Below are positions 33,906 through 44,695 of a stretch of DNA of 64,000 nucleotides, piece by piece. The position numbers and the translations under genes are program-made. How positions within the stretch are numbered: position 1 is the first letter of the stretch; each line of letters opens with the position of its first letter. The stretch is from assembly GCA_021521415.1 (NCBI GenBank), contig JAIQDT010000226.1, positions 363,501 to 427,500 of the forward strand, read 5' to 3'. The notes below the pieces were generated by a model that saw nothing but the letters and a program-made list of their open reading frames with translations, made no database searches and was not told the DNA's origin. This stretch comes from Bidens hawaiensis. Its lineage: Eukaryota > Streptophyta > Magnoliopsida > Asterales > Asteraceae.

Positions 33906-36900
33906 ATGGCTGGTATGTATGCATTAGCTTCTCAAAACATGTTGATGCAACAAATGTTACAATTGGATACTGAGATTGGTTCGCATTCGAAATGTCCACG
34001 TTTGATGAAGATTAGTGACTTTACCAAGTGGGAACCTCGGTTTCGTGCTCATCTAGGATCAGTTCACCCTGACTGCTCATATTGCTTAGATGAAGTTTAT
34101 ACTGTTCCAATGATTGAAGATGAGACCATAGGCTTCAGACCTAAAGCTATCTCTCAATACTCACAGGAAGAGAAGAAAGCATTAGAGATAGAGACAAAAT
34201 CTTATTCTACTCTAACCATGGCTTTACCTAAGAACATCTTTCACCAAGTGGGTAGTATAAAAATTTGTGCCTCTTTATTTCAACATATCCGAATGAGAAG
34301 TATGGGAAACACTGCTGAAAGCAAAAAGGTTATGCTTAAATTTCAATTCAGAAACTTTAACCTACTCAAAGGTGGACAGTTGAAGAAATGAGACAAGATT
34401 CAATCACTTGATTGCAGAGATGGATAAAATGAAATTGGAAATTTCTGAGATTGATAAGATTGATACTATTAAGACTGCACTACCAAGTTTGTACTCTACT
34501 TTCCTAATCGTATTAAAAGAAAACAATTATTTCAATGAAGACTTGACTGCAAGTGAGTTTTTACAAAAGATTGAAGCTCGTGAATATGATCTCAAGTGTC
34601 AAAAATCATCCAAGGAAAGTCAAGATCCTACTTTCTATGGTGGTAGCATGCCTCTAAGCTCAACCATTTCACCGATTACTGCATTTCTTACACAGAATGC
34701 AAGAGAAAATGAAACAACCATATATAGTGATCCTAGAGAATGTTTATATACTGCTGGTAACTCCGGATCACCAAATGTTTCTGCTGGTTCGGGAAGTTCA
34801 TCCACTACAAATCAATACTTATCACCTCCGAATGTCAACATGAAAGAAGCTGAACAAAATTTGCCTTTATATTAGCCTTCATGACTTCTTATGAAAACTC
34901 GGTTAGTAGCAAGATTGCCACTAGTGATCTGACTGATGAAGATTATGATCAGATTGATCCAGACGACTTAAAAATCATGGATTTAAAGTGGAACATGGAA
35001 ATGATTTTTCGTAAGGTGAAAAGATTTATGCAAAGGACCGGAAAAGATCTTCCTTCCTTGAATAAGAAATTGGGATTTGACAAGTTAAAGGTGAAATGTT
35101 ACAATTGTCAAGAATTCGGGCATTTTGCAAAAGAATGTGACAAACCGAAAAAGGAGTATACTGGTCCTCATGGTCAAAATCAAAATTCTTCAATACCACG
35201 AGATAATGATGCTGATAAGAAACCGTCAAGTTCTGGGTCACAAGCAATGTTAGCTGATGGAAATGATTGGTCACAACGACTACTGTGTAATGATAATCAA
35301 GCTAATTTAGCTTTGTTTGGGCTGACTCAAGAATTTCAAGATGCAAGTGGAAGTGAGTTGTCTCCTGATAATGATTCTGGATCTAATTCTGATGACTCTT
35401 GTGACAAGCCTACAACTTTCTTTGCATGCATGGCTAAGATCAATGAGGTTATTCATTCTATTTCTGCTACATCATCGGTTAAAGTAACATGTGTTGAATG
35501 TGAATCTAACAAACCTAAGTTAGAATATTTAAAGAATCATAATGATAATTTAGTCATAGAAATTGCTTCACTAAAAAATACTTATCGACAATCTCTCGAA
35601 TCTCAAATGAGATCTCGTGAGAAGATTGAAGCATTGTCGACAAGTAACCATGATCTCAAAGCTGAGTTATCTGTGAAAATGACAATTAATGACCAAAAGT
35701 TTCAGGAAATCTTGAAACATCGTTCAAAAATAACCGAACTTGAGAATGAGGTTCTTGAGTTGAAGAACAAATTGGGTAAATTTCGAAACTCTTCTTTTCT
35801 GTTGAATGAAATTATTGAAGTATCTGGAAAACAAAAGGATTCAAAGAAAGGTATAGGTTTTGTTGAAATTCCTCCACCGTTTCACAATGATTATAAAATT
35901 AATCCTTTTGCTAAAAAGGAAGAAGAGGTAATTGTGAAAGAACCTATGATTTTAGAAAATCCTAAACTCATTAAATCTGAAACTGTAAAAACCCAATTTG
36001 CTCCTCAAAAATCTCATGTTCAAAGCAACAAAATATTTTTTGAAAATGTTGACAAAGTTATCATTGAGGATGTTTTCGAACCTGAAATCATACACAAGAA
36101 CAAGAACATTCCAAGTTCAAATCACATACTTTGTGAACCTCATGAATTTGAGGAGGCTGTGTATGGTTCGCACACAACCAAGGAGAAACAAGATACTCAT
36201 GTCAATGTTAAACCAGTGAGGGCTAAGAAACCAGAAAAACCCAAAATTTCTGATGAGGATTTGTTGTGTTTCATAAATCCAACGGTTTTCCGAGCCATCT
36301 ACTGGTAGAGTATTTAAGTTAAAGGGGATAGACACGATGTTCACAGAGAAAGACATTCCAATAAGTATCATTAAACCAGAACTTATTGAAAGTGTATTTC
36401 AAAATGAAACATCCAAGATTCAAGATCTTGAACGTCGATATGCTCAAGCAAAAACATCAGCTCCATCTGATCCATTGAATAAAGAAAAGCAAGTTTTAAA
36501 ACAAGCTAAGAAAGTTCAATTTGTGAAGTCAACTAGGACAGATACGTTGAAAAGTTTTTCAAACTGTTCTAATTTAGATTTCTACTTGAAAAAGAAATCT
36601 GAATTATCTGATGATTTTGCTAAGAGAATGACCAAAAATGTGAATCATCATCCACATCTGTGTCACATGTTCTGACTAATTCTCAACATCATCATGTTGA
36701 CATGCGAAGTTGTTTCCTTTGCGGTCAACAAGGTCATGTAGTGAGAAATTGTGGCCAGAAGAACTATCAGAATCTTCATCCTTTTATCAAGGACCATTCC
36801 AAACCGGTTCCTTTGGTAAAGGAGATTCTGAAACGACCTGTGTCGTATGCTGATGATACTCATATTATGTTCTCTAATGTACATCCTCGAAAAGTTGTTC

Positions 36901-37130
36901 ATGTGGATGAAACTCATGGTTCCGTTAAACCTAAGTTTATTCCAACCGAACCGTTATGCAAAAATGTTAATTCAAATGTAGTTCAAGCTGCGTATCTAAG
37001 ACGAAAGTCTAAGAAACGTGTAACTTATTCTCAAGTTGATGAACAACAATTGAATACAACTAAGTTTAATTTTTCTCAAGAAAACCAAAAGGTGCCCAAG
37101 ACTGAGGCCTGGGCTGCCTTTTTGAACTAA
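33906..37130 (+). pseudogene. gag: copia-2 gag pseudogene (copy A)
   Basis: ATG 33906 follows the leader (M-A-G-M-Y-A-L-A). The first piece has the Copia gag start L-M-K-I-S-D-F-T-K-W-E-P-R-F and ends with TGA at 34391. After a frameshift, 34408-34875 continues (S-L-Y-S-T-F-L near residue 30) and stops at TAG 34873, where copy B has CAG. ATG 34881 opens 475 codons: zinc knuckle CYNCQEFGHFAKEC (35097-35138), acidic Ser-rich linker, coiled coil (about residues 215-300) and P-P-P-F-H-N-D-Y. After TAG 36308, 36337-36675 and 36660-37130 continue, the last with a second knuckle CFLCGQQGHVVRNC (36714-36755). The large gag with a coiled coil fits Sireviruses. Two early frameshifts and later stops make it defective. 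Confidence 0.85.
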
Positions 37131-37141
37131 TCATTTTCGTT

Positions 37142-37486
37142 TGTGTGTAGGGTACATCCAAGAAAATTTCGGGTGAAAACTGGATTATGGATAGTGGATG
37201 TTCTCATCATATTACTGGAAATCTTGATCTCTTAACAAATGTAAGAAATATTCAAGGGGGTTATGTGGCATTTGCTGAGAATTATGGGGGTATGATTACA
37301 CAAGAAGGTGATGTTTCAAATGGGCATATTACATTTGAAAAGGTTAACTATTGTGATAAAGTAGACCATAATTTATTGAGTGTGTCACAAATCTGTGATA
37401 AGCAATACACTACAGTATTTACAGATAAAGAGTGTCTGATTTTAAAATTGGGTTATATAATTCCCGAGGACATAGTTGTCATGTGA
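37142..37486 (+). pseudogene. copia-2 protease (copy A)
   Basis: W-I-M-D-S-G-C-S-H-H-I-T-G, with catalytic Asp at 37190, is the Copia aspartic protease signature. Further on, L-L-S-V-S-Q-I-C-D is the usual C-terminal block. The frame continues to integrase but TGA and TAA at about 37484-37489 interrupt it. The protease would cut Gag-Pol; the domain itself looks complete. Confidence 0.85.
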
Positions 37487-38503
37487 TAACCCCGATCAAA
37501 TAATATTTATGTCTTGAATATGAGTTGTAAAGTATTAACATCAGTCGAAACATGTTTTGTCTCGAAAGCTACCGAGAAAGACTCCATTCTATGGCATCGT
37601 CGAATGGGCCACATACATGTTCAAAAGATGAACTACCTGATGGCAAATGACCTAGTTGAGGGTGTGTCGTTAAAACATTTTAAATTATCTGATCACTGTG
37701 TTGCTTGCAAGAAGGGCAAACAGAAGAAGAAGTCACACCCATCTAAGTTATTAAATTCATTTAATACTCCTCTTGAGCGACTTCATATGGATTTGTTCGG
37801 TCCAGTGAATCGTGCGAGTATTTCGGGGGATTGATATTGTCTGGTAGTTACTGATGATTATTCAAAATACTCATGGGTCTTGTTTATGAGTTCAAAAGAT
37901 CAAACACCGGTTCTCATTCAAAACTTAATCACTAAGATCGAATCACTATACAAACTGAAAGTGAGGAGAATTCGAAGTGACAATGGTAATGAATTTAAAG
38001 ATATTGTACTGGATTTCTTTTGTTTACAAAAGGGAATTCATAGAGAATACAGTGCCCCATATGTACCACAACAGAATTGTGTTTCTGAAAGAACGAATAG
38101 AACGTTGATTGAAGCTGCTAGAACGATGCTCGCTGATTCAAAGCTTCCTATCCAGTTTTGGAATGAGGCGGTGAATACTGCTTGTTATACACTCAATCGA
38201 GTTCTAACGGTTAAGAGACTCAAGAAGACAAGTTATGAGTTGTTGAATAATCGTAAACCTAATTTAAAGTACTTGGAACCATTTGGGTGTCCTTGTACGA
38301 TGTTGAAAAAGGATGTTGGAAAGTTTGATGAGAAAGCCATTGAAGGGTATTTCTTGGGTTGTGCTTCTCCTAAGAAACGAGTATTTAATTTTATGCCTGG
38401 TTGTGTTGAAGAATGGTACCATGTGGACTGTCAAAAGTACACTACTCCTTCTCAAGAAAAAGGTCCCGACTGGATGTTTGACTATGATGGCATATTTAAT
38501 TAA
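37487..38503 (+). pseudogene. copia-2 integrase (copy A)
   Basis: HHCC zinc domain: L-W-H-R-R-M-G-H then C-V-A-C-K-K-G-K, followed by L-H-M-D-L-F-G-P. TGA at 37832-37834 interrupts just before the core. The DDE core has Asp at 37853 (T-D-D-Y-S), Asp at 37979 (R-S-D-N-G) and Glu at 38087 (S-E-R-T-N), all present. The C-terminal P-F-G-C-P-C and G-Y-F-L-G-C blocks are standard. Integrase would insert the cDNA. Apart from the two in-frame stops it is one continuous frame with the protease and the start of RT. Confidence 0.88.
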
Positions 38504-39960
38504 TTTACTCCAACAACTGATCATCCATATGAAGATTTAGTTCGTGCTTATTTTGAAGAACACTTGGAAATTCCAAGGTTTGCAAGTTCTAATGATGTTG
38601 AAGTTCCAATCTATGCTCCAACTGAAGAACCTGATAATGAGTCTCCTGTTCATTTTGATAATGCTTCTACTTCATCCGATGATAATACAGTTGTGGATCA
38701 AGTTATTGAACTTGATAGTGATGCTTCATCTCATGAATTGGGTGAACATTACACTAACTTATTTGATAATGTTGCTGTTTCTAAGAATCCTACTCTTAGG
38801 ATTCATAATTACCATCCACAAGAAAACATTATTGGAGAACTTGATGTGGGAGTTCAGACACGTCATCAAGTTGCTTCATCTGAAAATAATGTCTTGTGTG
38901 CTTATGCTGACTTACATTCGTCTGGAATTGTAAATCTTGCTAAATTCACTTGTTTTCTATCTCAAGTTGAGCCAACGACTCCTCGTGTGGCACTTCAAGA
39001 TCCTTCTTGGGTAGAAGCCATGCAAGAAGAATTACAGCAATTTGCACGTTTGGGTGTTTGGGATCTTATCGATAAACCTGCTAGAGTCAAGAAGGCGATT
39101 CCGACTAAGTGGATATATAAGTGTAAGAAAGACGATCGTGGGGTAATTGTGAGAAACAAGGCATGTTTAGTGGTGCAAGGTTTTCATCAGCAAGAGGGTA
39201 TTGATTACACTGAAGTATATGCTCCAGTTGCAAGATTAGAGTCGATTCGAATCTTTCTGGCATATGCTGCTTACAAGAACATTAAAGTATATCAAATGGA
39301 TGTCAAGGGTGCTTTCTCAATGTTGAACTTCATGAGGAAGTGTTTATGTTATAGCCTCAAGGTTTTGAAGACCCTGATTATCCTGACCGAGTTTATCGAT
39401 TAAACAAGGCATTATATGGTTTACATCAAGCCCCGAGAGCTTGGTATGGCACGCTCGCCGACCATCTGACGGATAATGGTTTCAAACGTGGAACTGTTGA
39501 CTGCACTTTGTTTTATAAAAATATTGGTGATGATCTTCTCCTCGTCCAAATTTATGTTGATGACATAATCTTTGGGTCAACAAACGACAAGTTGTTTAAG
39601 GAGTTCTAGAATTCAATGCAAACCAAGTTCGAGATGAGTTCGATGGGAGAAATGAATTTCTTTTTGGGGTTGCAGGTTCATCAGTCCGCGAAAGGAATTT
39701 TCATTCATCAGACAAAGTATGTGAACGATGTCTTGAGCCGATTCAAGATTACTGCCGGAAAAATCCCTTCTACTCCTCTTCCAGTGGGTCACAATTTATC
39801 ACCAGATGAATTGGAGGATACCGTTGATCTGACCCTCTATCGAGCTATGCTTGGTTCTTTAATGTATCTAACTGCTTCTCGACCCGACATAATGTTTGAT
39901 GTTTGTTTATGTGCTAGGTACCAAGCTAGTCTCCAAGTGACTCACCTGGCAGCGGTCAAG
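38504..39960 (+). pseudogene. copia-2 linker and reverse transcriptase (copy A)
   Basis: A TAA at 38501-38503 precedes an acidic linker, then H-P-Q-E-N-I-I-G, D-P-S-W-V-E-A-M-Q-E-E-L, W-I-Y-K-C-K and Q-M-D-V-K-G-A-F. A frameshift at about 39315-39325 follows; the correct continuation ([10 protein letters not shown] and A-P-R-A-W-Y) is in another frame. The catalytic Y-V-D-D-I is at 39553-39567. TAG at 39607 interrupts again, then L-Q-V-H-Q and A-S-R-P-D-I-M-F complete the domain. RT would copy the RNA into DNA. All motifs survive, so loss is by a few recent lesions. Confidence 0.88.
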
Positions 39961-40496
39961 CGTATTCTGCAATATCTGATGGGAAATCCTGACATCGGGT
40001 TATGGTACCCCAAAGACGATACTTTTGGTCTTACCACTTATTCCGACTCAGACTATGGAGGATGCAAGATTAATTTCAAGTCTACCACAGCGGATGTCAA
40101 TTCTTAGGAAGCCGGTTTGTTTCCTGGCAGTGTAAGAAGAAGACAACGGTCTCCACTTCAACCGCCGAAGCTGAGTATGTTGCAGCCTCGAGCTGCTGTT
40201 CCCAGATTTTGTGTATACAACAACATCTTCGCGACTACGGTTTGAAGTTTCTTACTACTCCCATCTTCATTGATAATTCTGCTGCTATTGGTATCACCAA
40301 AAATCCCGAACAACATTCTAAAACAAAACATATCGAAATTCGATATCATTTTATACTAGATTGTTATGAAAAGAAATTAATTGACCTTGAGAAAGTAATT
40401 ACTGATTTTCAGAAAGCTGATCTATTTACCAAAGCCTTTGATAAAAACGTGTTTTCATTTTTTGCTTGGATTAAATGGAATGAAGACCCTCGCTGA
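39961..40496 (+). pseudogene. copia-2 RNase H (copy A)
   Basis: Y-S-D-S-D-Y-G-G (Asp 40045/40051) opens the domain. A frameshift or small lesion near 40085-40105 follows (TAG at 40105). The rest is in another frame: S-T-A-E-A-E-Y, D-N-S-A-A-I, H-I-E-I-R-Y-H-F and A-D-L-F-T-K, stop at 40496. The end is homologous to 2-172 (H-I-G-I-K-I-H-F), showing the outer element and copia-2 are related. Confidence 0.87.
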
Positions 40497-43400
40497 CATC
40501 CTGAAACAAGGATGATTATTTGTCTTTTCTGTTAATTTTGGTTTATCATTCTATTTTGTTTTTAGGTTTTAGGGGGTGAATCTTAGAAAATACAAAAAGA
40601 TTGTGTTTTAGTTTGTATAGATAAAACCCAAAAACATTAGAAAATTTTGAAAAAACAAAAATACTGTGATCTTTTTTAATTTCTTGAACTTAATTTGAAA
40701 AACCAAAAACATCTTAAAATTTGAAAAATCAAAAAGAATGTGTTTTTCAGTTTGTACAGAAAATTTTGAAAAAGTCAAAAAGAATGTGAATTTCCTGTTT
40801 ATAAAGAAAAATCCGAAAAGACAAAAAGATTGTGTTTTAGTTTGTAAAGAGAAAAACCAAAAAAAATTTTGCTTACGTTCGCTGAAAATGATGTCACTTA
40901 CTTCTATTTGAATGACATATATTTGTGTATGTTTGGCCCTGATAATTTCTTGTAAATTTTCGGGATAGCCATTTACCTGATAATGGAAAGTATTTGCGGT
41001 GCTCGTGAAGCATGCTTGCATGTATTGGTCCTGTTATCTACTTGTAGATGGACAGGATAGCCATTAATTTATGAACTTAAATCAACTGGGGCAATTAATT
41101 TTATTTATGCTCCTCAAAAGTTTGATTTTTTGAAGCAAAAAGAGAAAATGATAGTACATTGACTAGTTGACCCCAAATCCAGAAAGAAATAATCTTAAAA
41201 TACTGAGTGCTTAATCATTGGTGCATTGATAGGTCTTAAACAAGCTGTTAGAGTAAAGTAAGTGATATAAACCTAAAGAAAAGCCAAATTGAAAGAGGTG
41301 TTAGTCTCTAGCATAAGTCTCGGTGAGGATGGAAGAAATGTAATAACCGGTCATACTCAAGCCTTATAATTGTTGATCTCCCAAAAATATAATAAAGCAA
41401 ATAACAAGCGTTAGGATTCTGGACACTGTGAGTCTTTATGCAGCTTAATCATCTGGGTATTCATAAACATGAATATTTCATTCACTTTAGAGCAAACCCA
41501 AAGTCATTAAACTTGATCACTACTGTACTTCGTACAATCCAAATTACTGACTTGATCAAAATCCGTTGTTAGTCATACAATTGTTCCTCCCTTGCGCACG
41601 TCTCATTTAGAAACGGACCCCAGGGGATACAATGTACGTAAGCCGACAGATGGACTCGTGCATACTCACTCACAGTAAAGGAAACTTGATGCATTGCTCA
41701 AATATTCTAAAATTTTAAAATTTTGATCAACACTATAACAGTTTAAATCAAGTTGGGATGATTTGGCAAAAATCAAAATAAGCTTGAACTGAGATTAGAG
41801 GCTGATAGTTTCTGATATTCTGTGCGCTAATTGAACCTTAAAATCATATCACAAAAATGCTCGAAGGCTTGTTATAAGATTTAAGTGGACAACAATATCA
41901 ATGACCGAGTTAACGCCAGTCACAATATCGCTGAAATATAAAACTGTGATGGAAGGGCACTTTAGTCAATATGATTCTCTGCTCAAACTCAACAAAAACA
42001 CAAAAATATGTACTATTTTTGAAACTCATAGAAAAACACAAAAAGATTGTCTATTTTCTAGTTCAGATAGTTCTGTAAATACATTCTTTACTTTTTACAA
42101 AATACCAAAAAAAAATTATATTTCTTTTTACATATTATTTAAGTTGTACTTTAAATTATGTTTTTAATAAACGTAAAACGTTTTAAGTTAATCGATTATC
42201 GAGATAACGTTCCTCGGTAATTCTAGTAAAATACTTAACTAATCAAATTTAATTTATTTTTTGTTTAATTCATTTATTTATTTATTTGATTTATTAATTT
42301 AATTTAAATTCATTTAATTCAAAAGATAAAATCAAAAGAATGTCTAATTCGTTAATTATGGATAACGAGTTAGATGTTTTTAACGAACTACACTCTATTT
42401 CGTTCATCTAATTCGCTTCCGCACTCTGTAACGAAACACCTCTAGTTCGTTATGCATATTTAACGAATCAAGACACGAATCAAGACTCATTCGCTACTCT
42501 GCGCGTTCAAGTTAAATAACGAATTAGCTGATTCGTTAGTTTAAATTTCAAACGAATTAGTCTAGTTCGTGCCTTGGGAAGCGTGTAAGGACAGAATATA
42601 TAGGACGGCGTGTATACGAACCGTCCTATACTATTCAACTTCTTCCTTATCCTAAATGTTACTCTGCCAAAATTTTTCATAATTAATCATCATCGAAATT
42701 TGACCTTTTGAGTATATCAGTGTATTGCTAAGGTATAGATGATCACTTCTTTGTGATTTTCGTCAAAAATGTTACAGCATTGATAGGCTAATTATGTATT
42801 TTTATTATAAGGGTTTTACGGCCTTTTAAACTCTGCATTAACGGAGTCATAATTTGTTAATGTATCTTATTTTGATATCATTGTGATCGGAACATCATTC
42901 CGAAACCCTTGGTAGGCTTTAATCAGAATTTGATTTTATTTTGCTGGGTCAAATTGATTGTTTGATTTTAAAAACCCTAATAACCTAACTTATTTCATGT
43001 TGATTGAACCCCAAATCAACACCATTTGATTCGTATTGTGTTTCCGAGATCGTTTCGAATGTTGATTCGGTTATTCAACGATTATTATGGAATAATCGAA
43101 CCTGGATTAAGCATGTTGACTTTCAGTGTTCTTATTTAATTTTGACTTTGACCAGGTGAGTCAAAAAAATAAGTCTAAGTTTGACCATTCATTAACCTTA
43201 GCGAATTGGAACTTCTTCGTGTCCAATTCGTTAAGGATTCAGACGAATTAGTTCAGCGAATCACTTACTTAACGAATCAGATTTGGATTCTTCAATTTGA
43301 CACGAACTAGAAGTTAGCTCGTTATCCTTCATAGTTAATTCGTTGTTTCTTCTTCATTAAACTATTTACTTGATAGCGAATCAACTGATTCGTTATATTT

Positions 43401-43641
43401 CTGTAACGAATCAGATTGATATTTTAACGAATGACATTTTAACATTAACTTATTTATTTACTTTAACTATGTAATATATTTAAATAAATGATTCAAAAGG
43501 TCTAAACGCGTCTATACATTGATTACACACGACATCTAAAATTAAATACGCCGTCTATTGATATATATATATATATATATACGTGCTTATAGTATATTAA
43601 ACTTTCACATTACTTATATTTGTCTATATCTATTCAGTTTA
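40497..43641 (+). other. copia-2 spacer between pol and env-like ORF (copy A)
   Basis: 3.1 kb, non-coding. It starts with a purine tract (40571-40580) and a series of AAAAAGATTGTG/TTTAGTTTGTA units (about 40590-40860). It ends in a zone dense in TTCGTTA/TAACGAA motifs, often as inverted pairs (42330-43440), and a TA run (43560-43581). Its position and purine-tract start match 173-2367. Confidence 0.65.
42330..43440. repeat. TTCGTTA/TAACGAA motif cluster in the spacer
   Basis: Both orientations of the heptamer recur, for example AATTCGTTA...ATAACGAG, CTAGTTCGTTA...TTAACGAATCA and CTGATTCGTTA followed by AACGAATTAG. It is the same core as the LTR hairpins and leader. Confidence 0.75.
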
Positions 43642-44559
43642 ATGGTTGATCAAATGGATTAAGACCCACCTGTTGCTCCTAAAGAACAAGAACAACCTCA
43701 AGAACAAGCTGATGTACAGATGCTACCATATGATAAGAAGCTCAACATATGTGCTTATGTTGATTCGAATGTTGCTGACGTAGCTATGTTTGGGGATGTA
43801 TTGGAATTTTTACGAAGATCAGTGATACATTATGCTATAACTGTCCGATCTATTGTCTATCTGAGCATTATTAGGCAGTCCTGGAATACTGCTGAGTTTG
43901 TTGATGTCAATAATCACATTCGAGCCACAATCAATCAGACTCCTATAACTGTGGATGTTGAAGTGATTAGAAGGGTGCTTCGGTTTGGAGACAAGGATAA
44001 TAACCCAAGTGAGTTTGATAAGGAGTTAATCAAGGGTTTGTTCAGACGTGTACGTTATGGTGGAAATATTGAGGAGTCTATGTTTAACAAGAATGGTTTA
44101 TGCCTTCCTTACAAGTACCTTTTACACGTACTGATTCATTGTATGGGTGGTCGTAAAGGTGGATTGATGAATGCCGCATTAGTCTAGAATCGGCATTTGT
44201 GGCACTCATTCTCAACAAACCATTCAATTTCTCAGAAATTTGAAAGAGCAAGTTCAGCAAACGATTCAGAAGAAGTTTTTAATGTATCCTCGATTTCTAC
44301 AGTTGATAATTCAAGATTTGATACCAAACTTGGTTATTGATCAAACATTGGTGGATAATGTGCTTCCTTTGGAACACATGAAGGCCGAAACTGTACGTCG
44401 AATGAAGATTTACCGTAAGGAGAGGCCACGGGACAAACGTATGATTGGTCACATTATTAATCCTAATTATGTATTTCCTCCCAATGAACGCTGGATCCAT
44501 GATGACTCGAATTCTGAGCGTGAGGGAGGAGAAGGTAGGAACGATGGAGACGATGATGA

Positions 44560-44593
<34 letters not shown>

Positions 44594-44695
44594 GGTGGTG
44601 GAGATGGTGGTCGTGTCGGTTCTGGTGATGCAGCTCTTCAAGAACAACAAGCTGTAGTTGATGCCGCATTAGCTGCCACAATTGCAGCTCAAGAA
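43642..44695 (+). pseudogene. copia-2 env-like third ORF, 5' part (interrupted by plastid DNA)
   Basis: ATG 43642 is followed by TAA at 43660, then the same frame is open 43720-44187: V-D-S-N-V-A-D-V, F-L-R-R-S-V-I-H, I-N-Q-T-P-I-T-V, and Y-K-Y-L-L-H-V-L-I-H. That last block aligns with W-R-F-L-I-H-T of the outer element. After frameshift(s) the frame ending at 44731 continues with M-Y-P-R-F-L-Q, the motif found at 15718 in the outer element. It then has an Asp run and a Gly run encoded by (GAT)9 and (GGT)7 (44552-44599). The Ala-rich segment just after ([10 protein letters not shown]) runs into plastid sequence at about 44696. The protein has no signal peptide or membrane span; its role is unknown. 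Confidence 0.65.
44552..44599. repeat. (GAT)9(GGT)7 microsatellite within the env-like ORF
   Basis: Nine GAT then seven GGT units, encoding Asp and Gly runs. It lies about 100 bp from the plastid insertion. Confidence 0.95.

Noticed and set aside
40608..41021. 137-codon minus-strand Phe-rich frame (also 61572-61985)
   Set aside because: Produced by A-rich repeats in the spacer; no coding signature.
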